Under the pieces are notes generated by a model. It was not told the origin of the DNA. It saw only the letters and a list, made by a program, of their open reading frames with translations, and searched no databases. Below are positions 43,953 through 50,737 of a stretch of 64,000 bases of DNA, piece after piece. Where the stretch lies: NCBI RefSeq assembly GCF_026239655.1, contig NZ_JAPIVO010000007.1, forward strand, positions 186,001 through 250,000. Direction: 5' to 3'. This DNA is from Pedobacter sp. MR2016-24. Its GTDB lineage: Bacteria; Bacteroidota; Bacteroidia; Sphingobacteriales; Sphingobacteriaceae. The position numbers were made by a program, and so were the translations under genes. Position 1 is the stretch's first letter; the number at the start of each line of letters is the position of its first letter.

Positions 43953-43984
43953 TTTGCTAATTACTAATATTTTTAGTATATTTG
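43953..43984 (+). promoter_or_regulatory. upstream promoter of the AlkB-like gene
   Basis: TTTG (43953-43956), 20 nt, TATATTTG (43977-43984), a good match to the consensus. It points toward the AlkB-like gene, divergent from the helicase operon. Confidence 0.6.
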
Positions 43985-44001
43985 ATTAACATTAAATGAG
44001 C

Positions 44002-44031
44002 CTTGCATTTCAACTGCATTCATTACCTTTG
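44002..44031 (+). promoter_or_regulatory. proximal promoter of the AlkB-like gene
   Basis: CTTG (44002-44005), 18 nt, TACCTTTG (44024-44031), 11 nt before the ATG at 44043. Together with 43953-43984 this makes a tandem promoter pair; the proximal one would give a very short leader. Confidence 0.5.
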
Positions 44032-44042
44032 AAAAAGAGATT

Positions 44043-44681
44043 ATGGAAAACCTCCCGCCTTTTGATCTATTTAATCCAGCACCAGAGTACCATAGTGTCG
44101 TAGCGGAAAGCACCCTGCCAATTCCTGTACTGATTCCTGGTCTGGAGTACAGAAGTGGTTTTATTACTGTCGATCAGGAGTTAGCTCTGTTGTCCAGTAT
44201 AGCTGAACAGCCTTGGCTTGGCGACCTTAAACGCAGGGTACAGCATTATGGATGGAAATATGATTATCGCGCCCGTACCCTGAATTATGACATGTACCTA
44301 GGGCCTTTACCGGCATGGATCAAATTTATTGCAGAAAAGCTTGTTCAGGAGAAGCTCATACAGGAAGAACCAGATCAGGTTATCATCAATGAATATAAAC
44401 CAGGTCAGGGCATAGCTAATCATGTTGACTGTGAGCCTTGTTTTGGCAATACAATTATTTCCCTAAGCTTGGGATCAGCCTGCGCAATGAATTTTATAGA
44501 GTTATCCAGTAAAACCAAACAGGAATTCATCCTCCACCCTCGCAGTGTTGTAGCCATATCAGAACAGTCCCGTTATCAGTGGTCGCACGGAATTCCAGCC
44601 CGCCTTGCCGATGAGATTGATGGAGTACGTGTTAATAGAGGCCTTCGGGTATCCATGACTTTCAGAAAAACTATTCTTTAA
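44043..44681 (+). CDS. AlkB-type 2-oxoglutarate/Fe(II) dioxygenase
   Basis: 212 aa. The iron site is HVD (His127, Asp129) in NEYKPGQGIANHVDCEP and His182 in WSHGIP. The 2-oxoglutarate site is the Arg pair in RGLRVSMTFR (Arg202, Arg208). AlkB enzymes remove alkyl groups from nucleic-acid bases; the pattern is also compatible with a tRNA or protein target. It stands between the helicase operon and the DUF6266 cluster, with a divergent tandem promoter, so it is its own transcription unit. Confidence 0.88.
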   Translation: MENLPPFDLFNPAPEYHSVVAESTLPIPVLIPGLEYRSGFITVDQELALLSSIAEQPWLGDLKRRVQHYGWKYDYRARTLNYDMYLGPLPAWIKFIAEKLVQEKLIQEEPDQVIINEYKPGQGIANHVDCEPCFGNTIISLSLGSACAMNFIELSSKTKQEFILHPRSVVAISEQSRYQWSHGIPARLADEIDGVRVNRGLRVSMTFRKTIL

Positions 44682-44768
44682 ATCCAAGTCGATATTATTA
44701 GCAGGTCAAGAATTAGGAATAATCTTAATTCGATAAATCTAATTTGAGCCCAACCAAAACTCTTTCTT

Positions 44769-45428
44769 CTATAGACTTTTCTTCCAATTCCTTAAAAACT
44801 GATCCATCTTATTCACCCGTGGAGGGATCACACTTCCATCCCCATCCAATTTGAAATATCTGCTAAAGGAACACCTTCTGTTATCCTTCGATTTAAAAAA
44901 CATCCAGCCATGCACTTTATCACGTTCATCTCGTCCCGGAATTTCTATACGCCCATAGTGATTTCGCCTTTTGGCTATCCTGTTAAAGCTAAAAGATCGC
45001 TTGGTAGTGGAATTATAAATAAACACACACAATTCGTCTTCTCCACAGCCAAACATCTTATCATTTTCATACTCCCAATCGATATCTATCATTCCTTTTC
45101 TCATCCACTTCACCTTCCACAACGTATTAACTAATTCGCCTGCAGTGAGGAGAAATTTTTCATAATCAATCTCATAATCAGGATATGTTCCGGTGAAACC
45201 ACAATCATAAATATACCAGAAAAGTGTTGCTGCAGAATCTGGTATTTCACCCTTACATGTGATCATGGAATTTACAGACCTTACATGGTAGTAAAACTGA
45301 ACTGCAGCGGCAAACTTAGCCCGCTGCTCCTTTTGTGAAACAGTTCTGATTATTGAAGATGTGTCACATTTTCGCCGACCAGCGTATACAATTGGCCATA
45401 GCGATTCCATTTTACGGCTTTTTCCCAT
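44769..45428 (-). CDS. DUF6266-like protein (paralogue 1)
   Basis: 219 aa from ATG 45428 (MGKSRKMESLW), chosen because it aligns with the start of its neighbours; the frame is open to 45503. Shared family features: QKEQRAKFAAAVQFYYHVRS near the N-terminus, CGFTGTYPDYEIDYEKFLL in the middle, and a beta-rich C-terminal half ending with a HGWMFFKSKDNRRCS segment. No signal peptide or membrane segment. Function unknown. It is the last gene of a minus-strand cluster with a lysis-like cassette. Confidence 0.7.
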   Translation of the reverse strand: MGKSRKMESLWPIVYAGRRKCDTSSIIRTVSQKEQRAKFAAAVQFYYHVRSVNSMITCKGEIPDSAATLFWYIYDCGFTGTYPDYEIDYEKFLLTAGELVNTLWKVKWMRKGMIDIDWEYENDKMFGCGEDELCVFIYNSTTKRSFSFNRIAKRRNHYGRIEIPGRDERDKVHGWMFFKSKDNRRCSFSRYFKLDGDGSVIPPRVNKMDQFLRNWKKSL

Positions 45429-45511
45429 AATTTTAAATATTAAGCTTGAAATTTTGTTGATTTTACCGTAGACCCTAAACAGACCTACGGTAAAGAGAAG
45501 CATCTTGTGCT

Positions 45512-46096
45512 TTATGTATCCATTTTAAAATACACGCTTTCGGATGAAGATCGATTATCAGTCGATTTAAAAAACACCCATAGATGAACAATATCCCCTA
45601 CGCAATAACCTGGAATTTCTACCTGCACTTTTAAATCGCATCTCACAGCTATCTTACATAAAGTGTAAGATCTTTCAGCAGTAGCATTGTAGGCAAAAAG
45701 AAAAACATCGTCATTATCCTGAAATTGCCACATTTCCCAACTGATTTGTACTACCCCTTCCGCACACCATATCGCCTCGTATATCGCAGCTTCCAGTCTG
45801 GAAGATGTGAGGTTCAAATTTGTATAATCAAGCTCATAGTCTGGAAAAACGCCAGTGAAACCACAGCCATGAACCATTTTGGCCAGATAGCTATCATAAT
45901 CGCGTCTCTTTCTCTTACAGGTAATCGCAGGAATTGCGGATCTTACATGCATTAGAAATTTTGCAGCAATACCAAACTTTTTCCGTTGCTCCAACTGTGC
46001 AATTGTTGGCGGCTTCTGGGATGGGCCACGTTTCCTTTTGTACTTGAATACTCCAAATGGAAAGAACTGATGGGATATTCTGTTTATTCTTTTCAT
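45512..46096 (-). CDS. DUF6266-like protein (paralogue 2)
   Basis: 194 aa, clearly paralogous to the gene at 44769: same pattern EQRKKFGIAAKFLMHVRSAI, CGFTGVFPDYELDYTNLNL, and HLWVFFKSTDNRSSSESVYF at the C-terminus. No signal peptide. Its start is 11 nt after the spanin-like gene stop, so it belongs to the same transcription unit. The upstream sequence AAATTTTAAAATC just before ATG recurs before other family members in the cluster. Confidence 0.72.
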   Translation of the reverse strand: MKRINRISHQFFPFGVFKYKRKRGPSQKPPTIAQLEQRKKFGIAAKFLMHVRSAIPAITCKRKRRDYDSYLAKMVHGCGFTGVFPDYELDYTNLNLTSSRLEAAIYEAIWCAEGVVQISWEMWQFQDNDDVFLFAYNATAERSYTLCKIAVRCDLKVQVEIPGYCVGDIVHLWVFFKSTDNRSSSESVYFKMDT

Positions 46097-46107
46097 GATT
46101 TTAAAAT

Positions 46108-46617
46108 TTAAGTTTTAATGACTTTTGTTATTTTTCTATAGGCAGCCCAGGCTGCAATCAAAATCAGCACAGTGAAGGCCAGTACCACTTTCCAGGAAAC
46201 CGAGCTTTTCTTTAATTTGTCTTTTTGGGAACTGCTTGCCCCTTCTTTCAAATTGGTCTGAATTTCTGTTTTACCCTGATCTGATTCTTCGGCATCAACC
46301 TTCACTAATGATGATGAACCGCTTTTAGATCTACCGCTGATCAGTACTTGATCTGCTTCCCCTGTAAAACCTGTTTCTGCAGAATAACTAAACCTGCCTT
46401 TCGGCCATAGCTGTATGGTATAATCCTGATTGCTGGAGTCTGCATAAAGAGTTATCCCGCTGCGTTTATTTAACCAGTCTCGCTTTTCCAATAAGCTCTT
46501 GTTGATTTGATAAGATGATTCCTGGTCAGATTTGCGATAACTACTATCTGTGTTTTTTAAAACACTGCAGGAGGCAAAAAAAACAACCAATCCTGCAGCT
46601 ACAAAACATTTTATCAT
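46108..46617 (-). CDS. lipoprotein with C-terminal membrane anchor, unimolecular-spanin-like
   Basis: 169 aa. A lipoprotein leader (MIKCFVAAGLVVFFASC, lipobox Cys17) is followed by a periplasmic stretch of ~120 polar residues. The C-terminal membrane segment (about 141-160, WKVVLAFTVLILIAAWAAY) ends with a basic cytoplasmic tail RKITKVIKT. One anchor in the outer membrane and one in the inner membrane is the architecture of unimolecular phage spanins. It overlaps the endolysin-like gene by 4 nt. Assignment is from topology, not homology. Confidence 0.68.
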   Translation of the reverse strand: MIKCFVAAGLVVFFASCSVLKNTDSSYRKSDQESSYQINKSLLEKRDWLNKRSGITLYADSSNQDYTIQLWPKGRFSYSAETGFTGEADQVLISGRSKSGSSSLVKVDAEESDQGKTEIQTNLKEGASSSQKDKLKKSSVSWKVVLAFTVLILIAAWAAYRKITKVIKT

Positions 46618-47132
46618 TTCGAGGTTCCTCCTTCCTTAATCCAGTTAGATATTCTATAGATAGTCTTGACATGTCTTCGCCTGTAATAAACACCATCGCC
46701 ATTCCTGCTGCCATTGTTATTCGTATTGCCCTCGTAACTAAAACACCAGTCGCCCTCCACTTTTTCTACAAGGCCAACATGTGCGATCCGCTTATACTCC
46801 TGAAAATAGATCCCGAGCACATCGCCGGGTAAAGCTGATCTTGCTAATCTGGAGGCCGGAAAGAGATCAGGCGACCAACCCGTTCTTGGTTTTTTAAAAC
46901 CTTCTTTCGCATAGACCCAGCTTACAAAAGCGGCGCACCAGGGCAAACCCTTTTTCAAACCGGCAACAGCTAAATATTCTTCAACACGTTTGCCGTCATT
47001 CTCGCCTGTGGCTTCCCTCACTCCTACCTCAGCCATTGCCAAGGCAACCAGCCGATTTCTATGCACGCTTTCCATACTGGAAATAGCAACAGGAATAGTC
47101 AAACCCGCTCCTAACAAATTGCGCTTAAGCAT
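46614..47132 (-). CDS. CHAP-like peptidoglycan hydrolase (endolysin-like)
   Basis: 172 aa from ATG 47132 (MLKRNLLGAGLTIPVAIS); the frame is open to 47330, but that would overlap the upstream gene by 220 nt. The Cys-His-Asn site is visible: Cys in LPWCAAFVSWVY, His in RIAHVGLVEK, and Asn in SYEGNTNNNG. The family cuts peptidoglycan peptide or amide bonds. A short hydrophobic N-terminus may be a signal or signal-arrest segment. It overlaps the holin-like gene upstream (22 nt) and the spanin-like gene downstream (4 nt). Confidence 0.78.
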   Translation of the reverse strand: MLKRNLLGAGLTIPVAISSMESVHRNRLVALAMAEVGVREATGENDGKRVEEYLAVAGLKKGLPWCAAFVSWVYAKEGFKKPRTGWSPDLFPASRLARSALPGDVLGIYFQEYKRIAHVGLVEKVEGDWCFSYEGNTNNNGSRNGDGVYYRRRHVKTIYRISNWIKEGGTSK

Positions 47133-47530
47133 ACCGATGCTACCACTAACAGTAAAGAGAAAGATGCCAAATAAAAGCTTAATTGTTGCCATAGCGATAA
47201 AGTATGAAATTGTGAAACCATAATTTTTAAGGGAGTCAAACCAGCCATCAGCCAGAATAGCTGCAATAACCACCAGCACATGGCTGATATGAGCAGAAAT
47301 GCAGTGAGACTTAAAATAATCAGTAGCCATATAGACTGATCAATACCTGCTGTAGTAGCATCAATTTGACGCAGCCATACCGGACTTAGTATCCATAGCA
47401 ATACTAAAGCGATGAACAGCAATACCGGCTGCCACTTTATCATTTTCGGGATAAAACCACCTTTGTGAGTTTTATTTTCTGGACGCTGAACCCCAGCAGT
47501 TCCATCCAGTATTTTTTCTAAAGTAATCAT
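47111..47530 (-). CDS. three-TM small membrane protein, holin-like
   Basis: 139 aa. A ~30-residue polar N-terminus is followed by three hydrophobic helices: about 33-52 (VLLFIALVLLWILSPVWL), 68-95 (WLLIILSLTAFLLISAMCWW) and 115-138 (LSFYLASFSLLLVVASVCLS). Size, topology and position immediately upstream of a peptidoglycan hydrolase fit a class I holin; sequence similarity to a known holin was not recognised. It overlaps the endolysin-like gene by 22 nt. Confidence 0.6.
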   Translation of the reverse strand: MITLEKILDGTAGVQRPENKTHKGGFIPKMIKWQPVLLFIALVLLWILSPVWLRQIDATTAGIDQSIWLLIILSLTAFLLISAMCWWLLQLFWLMAGLTPLKIMVSQFHTLSLWQQLSFYLASFSLLLVVASVCLSAIC

Positions 47531-47597
47531 GTTAGTAGGATTAGAATTAAAAGAGATAAAGAACCGGCTGGTTCATTCCAGCCGGCTCCAACAATTA

Positions 47598-48242
47598 CTA
47601 CAGGATGGTATACTCACCCAGGTATTCGCTTGGAGAGGTATTCTCGCCATCGGTACCGACTAAAAACATGTATACATGCACTTTTTTACCTGCAAAGGCC
47701 CTCATCAAAGTCAAGCTCCCTTCCAAGTCACTCCTTTTCGCCAGATTAGTGGATCCTATGCTGAAACCCAGATCCGGGGAATAAGCAACAAATGCTACCG
47801 TATCGGTCGCTTTATTTTTATCGTCCACGAAGGTTTCCATCTTCCATGCAACTGATAGTTCACGATTAGGTAAACTGGTTACCACCACGTCGTAAACAGC
47901 TACTAAATTGCCTTTGCTGAGTACCACTTTTTCGTAGTCTACTTCATAACCATCAGGAGTAATAACCACAGCATTTTCAATATGATATTTGGTGGCTAGG
48001 TTTCTTCCTCCCTGATTCCCCACAGCTTTAGGAAAACCAATTGCTATGTAATCCGCAAACTTGCTTATAAAAGTAGTGATCAGGGCAAATATTGCACGTA
48101 TCTGCTTTTGTTTAGCAGTTGGAAGTTTAGAAGATGGACTTGGAGTACTTCTACCAATGATCATCTTACGAAATTTGGAGACAACTAAATCTCCGATTTT
48201 ACCATTGAAACGGCCGATCTGGCCTGGCTTAATTTTAGACAT
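47598..48242 (-). CDS. DUF6266-like protein (paralogue 3)
   Basis: 214 aa with the classical DUF6266 start pattern MSKIKPGQIGRFNGKIGDLV then GR and an N-terminal Gly/Lys-rich stretch. It continues with KQIRAIFALITTFISKFADYIAIGF, VVITPDGYEVDYEKVVLSKG, and beta-strand-rich C-terminal half with VHVYMFLVGTDGENTSPSEY. It lacks a signal peptide. It is first in the unit that continues to the holin, endolysin and spanin-like genes (67-nt gap). AAATTTAAAATC precedes its ATG, as for paralogue 2. Confidence 0.8.
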   Translation of the reverse strand: MSKIKPGQIGRFNGKIGDLVVSKFRKMIIGRSTPSPSSKLPTAKQKQIRAIFALITTFISKFADYIAIGFPKAVGNQGGRNLATKYHIENAVVITPDGYEVDYEKVVLSKGNLVAVYDVVVTSLPNRELSVAWKMETFVDDKNKATDTVAFVAYSPDLGFSIGSTNLAKRSDLEGSLTLMRAFAGKKVHVYMFLVGTDGENTSPSEYLGEYTIL

Positions 48243-48361
48243 GATTTTAAATTTAAAGATTAATTATTCTGTTATTTCGAGTGGTCTGGTCACCGGTTAC
48301 CTCTCACTCATTGAACGAATATAAGTAGCTTATTCACAATAAAATAACGAATTAAATGAGT

Positions 48362-48428
48362 TGTCCCTATTTGTCCACTGTAGATTTATCACAGCACAAT
48401 TACGTCGCTATGCTGTCCCTATTTGTCC
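48362..48428. promoter_or_regulatory. iteron-like operator: TGTCC half-sites in two 15-bp repeats
   Basis: TGTCCCTATTTGTCC occurs at 48362-48376 and exactly again at 48414-48428, 52 bp apart. Each copy contains two TGTCC half-sites 10 bp apart, i.e. on the same face of the helix. They lie 120-190 bp upstream of the start of the DUF6266/lysis-like unit and between it and the HTH gene, so they could be binding sites for a regulator such as the nearby HTH protein. Confidence 0.5.
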
Positions 48429-48544
48429 TTTCAAGAAAATAATTACTTTTCCTGATCTAAGTACTGATCATGGATAATTCTGCAAATTCTCATCTGCATT
48501 AATCCCGAAATAAAATTATCTGTTGCATTCAGGGCAAAAAAAAA

Positions 48545-48572
48545 ACACATGCGGTTGTTAAATCGCATGTGT
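48545..48572 (-). terminator. terminator of the HTH gene
   Basis: ACACATGCG (48545-48553) pairs with CGCATGTGT (48564-48572), followed on the minus strand by a run of T residues. It lies 46 nt after the HTH stop and separates the two minus-strand units of the cluster. Confidence 0.8.
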
Positions 48573-48617
48573 CTAAAATTGATCTACAGCCAGATCAGAT
48601 ATAATTGTGGTGTGCTG

Positions 48618-48908
48618 TTATGATTTTCTTTTACGTGGTTCTCTTACTGATTTTTTAAAATCATCTATGGAGCTCTGGTAGTAAATGATGCCTAAACTAT
48701 TTTTATCCTCTTTAAGACTTCCATCCAGGACACGTCTTCTTAAAGTCTTGACACTGATATTAAGCAGGTAGGCTGCTTCCTTCCGTGAATAAAATTTTTC
48801 TTCAACCTCGTGGGGTTTCGCACCATAAGCCGGAAAACCTAAACAAAGTATCAGGTAGTCGATTTTCTTTACGAGTTCCATTATCCAGTGAGAGATCTCT
48901 GCAAGCAT
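48618..48908 (-). CDS. small HTH (excisionase/MerR-like) DNA-binding protein
   Basis: 96 aa. The central part FYSRKEAAYLLNISVKTLRR is an HTH_17-type winged helix, as in excisionases and AlpA regulators. A basic end with DDFKKSVREPRKRKS follows. The N-terminal ~30 residues are hydrophobic/helical. Likely DNA-binding regulator of the adjacent DUF6266/lysis-like unit or of an element boundary; no integrase is nearby. It starts 12 nt after paralogue 4. Confidence 0.82.
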   Translation of the reverse strand: MLAEISHWIMELVKKIDYLILCLGFPAYGAKPHEVEEKFYSRKEAAYLLNISVKTLRRRVLDGSLKEDKNSLGIIYYQSSIDDFKKSVREPRKRKS

Positions 48909-48920
48909 AACCAGGTCTAT

Positions 48921-49565
48921 TTATATAGATTGCCAGATAAATTGTCCTACATACTTGCTATCTGATATAGCTTTATGATTAGCCGAGATGAATGAGATGT
49001 ATGTCTCCGCAACAAGGGGTCTGTTTGATTCAGGTAGCATGAGCAGCTCTTTACCCTGGGTTCTTCTTGCACCACTCAACTGATAAATACCGAACTGCCG
49101 CTGCGGAAAATATACCATAAACATCGCCTGGTCACTGGTCTTGAATATTGCTGAAGTCAAGGCAGGGTTCCAGGTAAAAAGTATTCCTTTCTCCACCCTC
49201 TCCGCAAACAAATCTTCTGTTTCGGGCATCTTACCTTTACTGAACAGTAATTTTTTAAAATCAATGATCTTATCAGGATGTTCTCCGGTAAAGGCCTGAT
49301 GGTAATTTACGGAATAAGCCGTGTTATAAGCAGATTGACGAGCAGCTTTCCCTGCGTTCTCAAAACCGACTTCTAAGAATTCCTTCACAGGCTTTAATAC
49401 TGCAGTCATATCAGCCAATGCTTTTTGATTGGCCTTCTGCAAATCAGAAAATGGTTTAACTCTTACGCCGTTACTGCGTTTGACAACCTGACCATTCAGA
49501 TCATAGATAGTACAGCCATTGAGCTTACCTCTGAAGTTGTCATCATATCCCTTTAGTATTGCCAT
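48921..49565 (-). CDS. DUF6266-like protein (paralogue 4)
   Basis: 214 aa with the family start MAILKGYDDNFRGKLNGCTI and internal KANQKALADMTAVLKPVKEFLE, AYSVNYHQAFTGEHPDKIIDF. The C-terminal half is beta-rich (AMFMVYFPQRQFGIYQL). No signal peptide or lipobox. It is the first gene of the HTH unit and is preceded by the G-run-rich stretch and AT-rich DNA. Function unknown. Confidence 0.8.
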   Translation of the reverse strand: MAILKGYDDNFRGKLNGCTIYDLNGQVVKRSNGVRVKPFSDLQKANQKALADMTAVLKPVKEFLEVGFENAGKAARQSAYNTAYSVNYHQAFTGEHPDKIIDFKKLLFSKGKMPETEDLFAERVEKGILFTWNPALTSAIFKTSDQAMFMVYFPQRQFGIYQLSGARRTQGKELLMLPESNRPLVAETYISFISANHKAISDSKYVGQFIWQSI

Positions 49566-50162
49566 GAGATAGTATTTTAATAGGTAGATTATAATTCTAA
49601 TTTAATAATTTATTTTAAGATTTCATACTAGACAATTCTTAACTGAACCTACCTTAGATCTTGGCTCCATCCCTCCTTCTAGCGTCTTTCCGAGGGGTTT
49701 CTATAGGGTTGCTATACCCATCAGGCTAAAAAAGGGCATTGAACCGGCTTTAAAGGGGGTTTTAAAAAACTTCAAATGTGGGTCTAAACTAGGGCAAACA
49801 CAGTCGAAAACTGGTTTTATGGTATCAAAAAAGGCATTTTTTAGATAGTTGAACTTCACGAAAAATATTTATGAAAATGATGTCGATTTTAGCTAAATAA
49901 TGAGTAAAAAATCTTAACCAGACACCTAAAAATAATGCATTTGTAATAAAAATATTACATAAAAATCTGTAAATTTGGATGAGAAATCTCAGAATATTCT
50001 TGTTTTCTCATGAGAATTATATGGATTTATGGGGAATATTATAATTTACTATGTAATGTTTTTACATTTTTTAACATATAAACATCTGAATAAATGATAG
50101 AGATGACATATATTATTTAGTGATGAATTTTATTTATATTAAAATGCATAGTATTTCCAATA
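49566..50162. other. AT-rich intergenic region with a G-run-rich stretch
   Basis: No coding frame. Between 49694 and 49794 six G-runs (GGGG, GGG, GGG, GGGGG, GGG, GGG) occur at 12-28 nt intervals in an otherwise very AT-rich region. Further on, a 12-bp palindrome TTCTCATGAGAA occurs near 50007. The section is upstream of the DUF6266/HTH unit and may hold its promoter, a structured leader or a small RNA. Confidence 0.5.
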
Positions 50163-50514
50163 TCAAGTACTATCACTAGTGAAATCATGTAATCGCCAAT
50201 ACCCTCCATTTGTAGGGCCGACTCTTTCAATCTTACCTGAATTCTTTAACTTATTAAGTTGGTATTTAATGCCTCTGAGAGTATGGCTTGTAGCTTCTGA
50301 CATTTCTCGTGTTCTCCTCTGTTTTTACCACAGTATCATCAAATTTTACCCCAGTTTTTACCGGTCGCCTGAAGTTTACTGTAAATATTCCTTTAATCCT
50401 ATATTCTGGTAAAGGTAATGCTGCTTCATTCATTAGTTTGTTCATTCTGCTGATGCCCGAACCAATTTGCTCGACCATGAACATCCGTGCAAATAGATGA
50501 GGGTTATTTCGCAA
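50163..50514 (-). pseudogene. AlbA_2/ATP-binding (RecG-like) regulator, frameshifted C-terminal fragment
   Basis: Minus-strand residues FARMFMVEQIGSGISRMNK and LPLPEYRIKGIFTVNFRRP match the C-terminal part of AlbA_2/HATPase_c_4-type regulators (GSGI.RM signature). The reading frame then shifts: the continuing wing TSHTLRGIKYQLNKLKNSG followed by KIERVGPTNGGYW is in another frame, ending at 50163. The N-terminal half is missing, so this is a remnant. Confidence 0.7.
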
Positions 50515-50529
50515 TATTAGAAGGAATGG

Positions 50530-50731
50530 AGACCAGTCTCTTCGCGGACAAAGAACAATACCAATTATCTATACAAGTTCACCAAATCCACGCAATATGA
50601 TGCTCTCAATCAACCGCATGTTTTACAGATCGATCAAACGTCCGATGCATGCAAAATTTCAGACGGAGTAATGATTCTGGATGATTCACCTTTGGATGGT
50701 CCGATGCCCATCTTTGCTTGTGCCGGATAAA
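50530..50731 (+). pseudogene. transposase remnant (IS4/DDE-like)
   Basis: One plus-strand frame gives TNYLYKFTKSTQYDALNQ followed by QIDQTSDACKISDGVMILDD and a stop near 50730. The order 'YxF-K/S-xxYD ... DGVMILDD' resembles the start of the DDE domain of IS4-type transposases (first catalytic Asp in I-D-D). No upstream or downstream transposase sequence or terminal repeats are seen, so it is an eroded fragment. Confidence 0.4.
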
Positions 50732-50737
50732 CGACAA

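Noticed and set aside
44769..49565. DUF6266 cluster as a prophage
   Set aside because: No capsid, portal, terminase, tail or integrase gene; only lysis-type proteins and a small HTH protein.
50179..50500. Plus-strand frames over the AlbA_2 remnant
   Set aside because: The recognisable family signature is on the minus strand.
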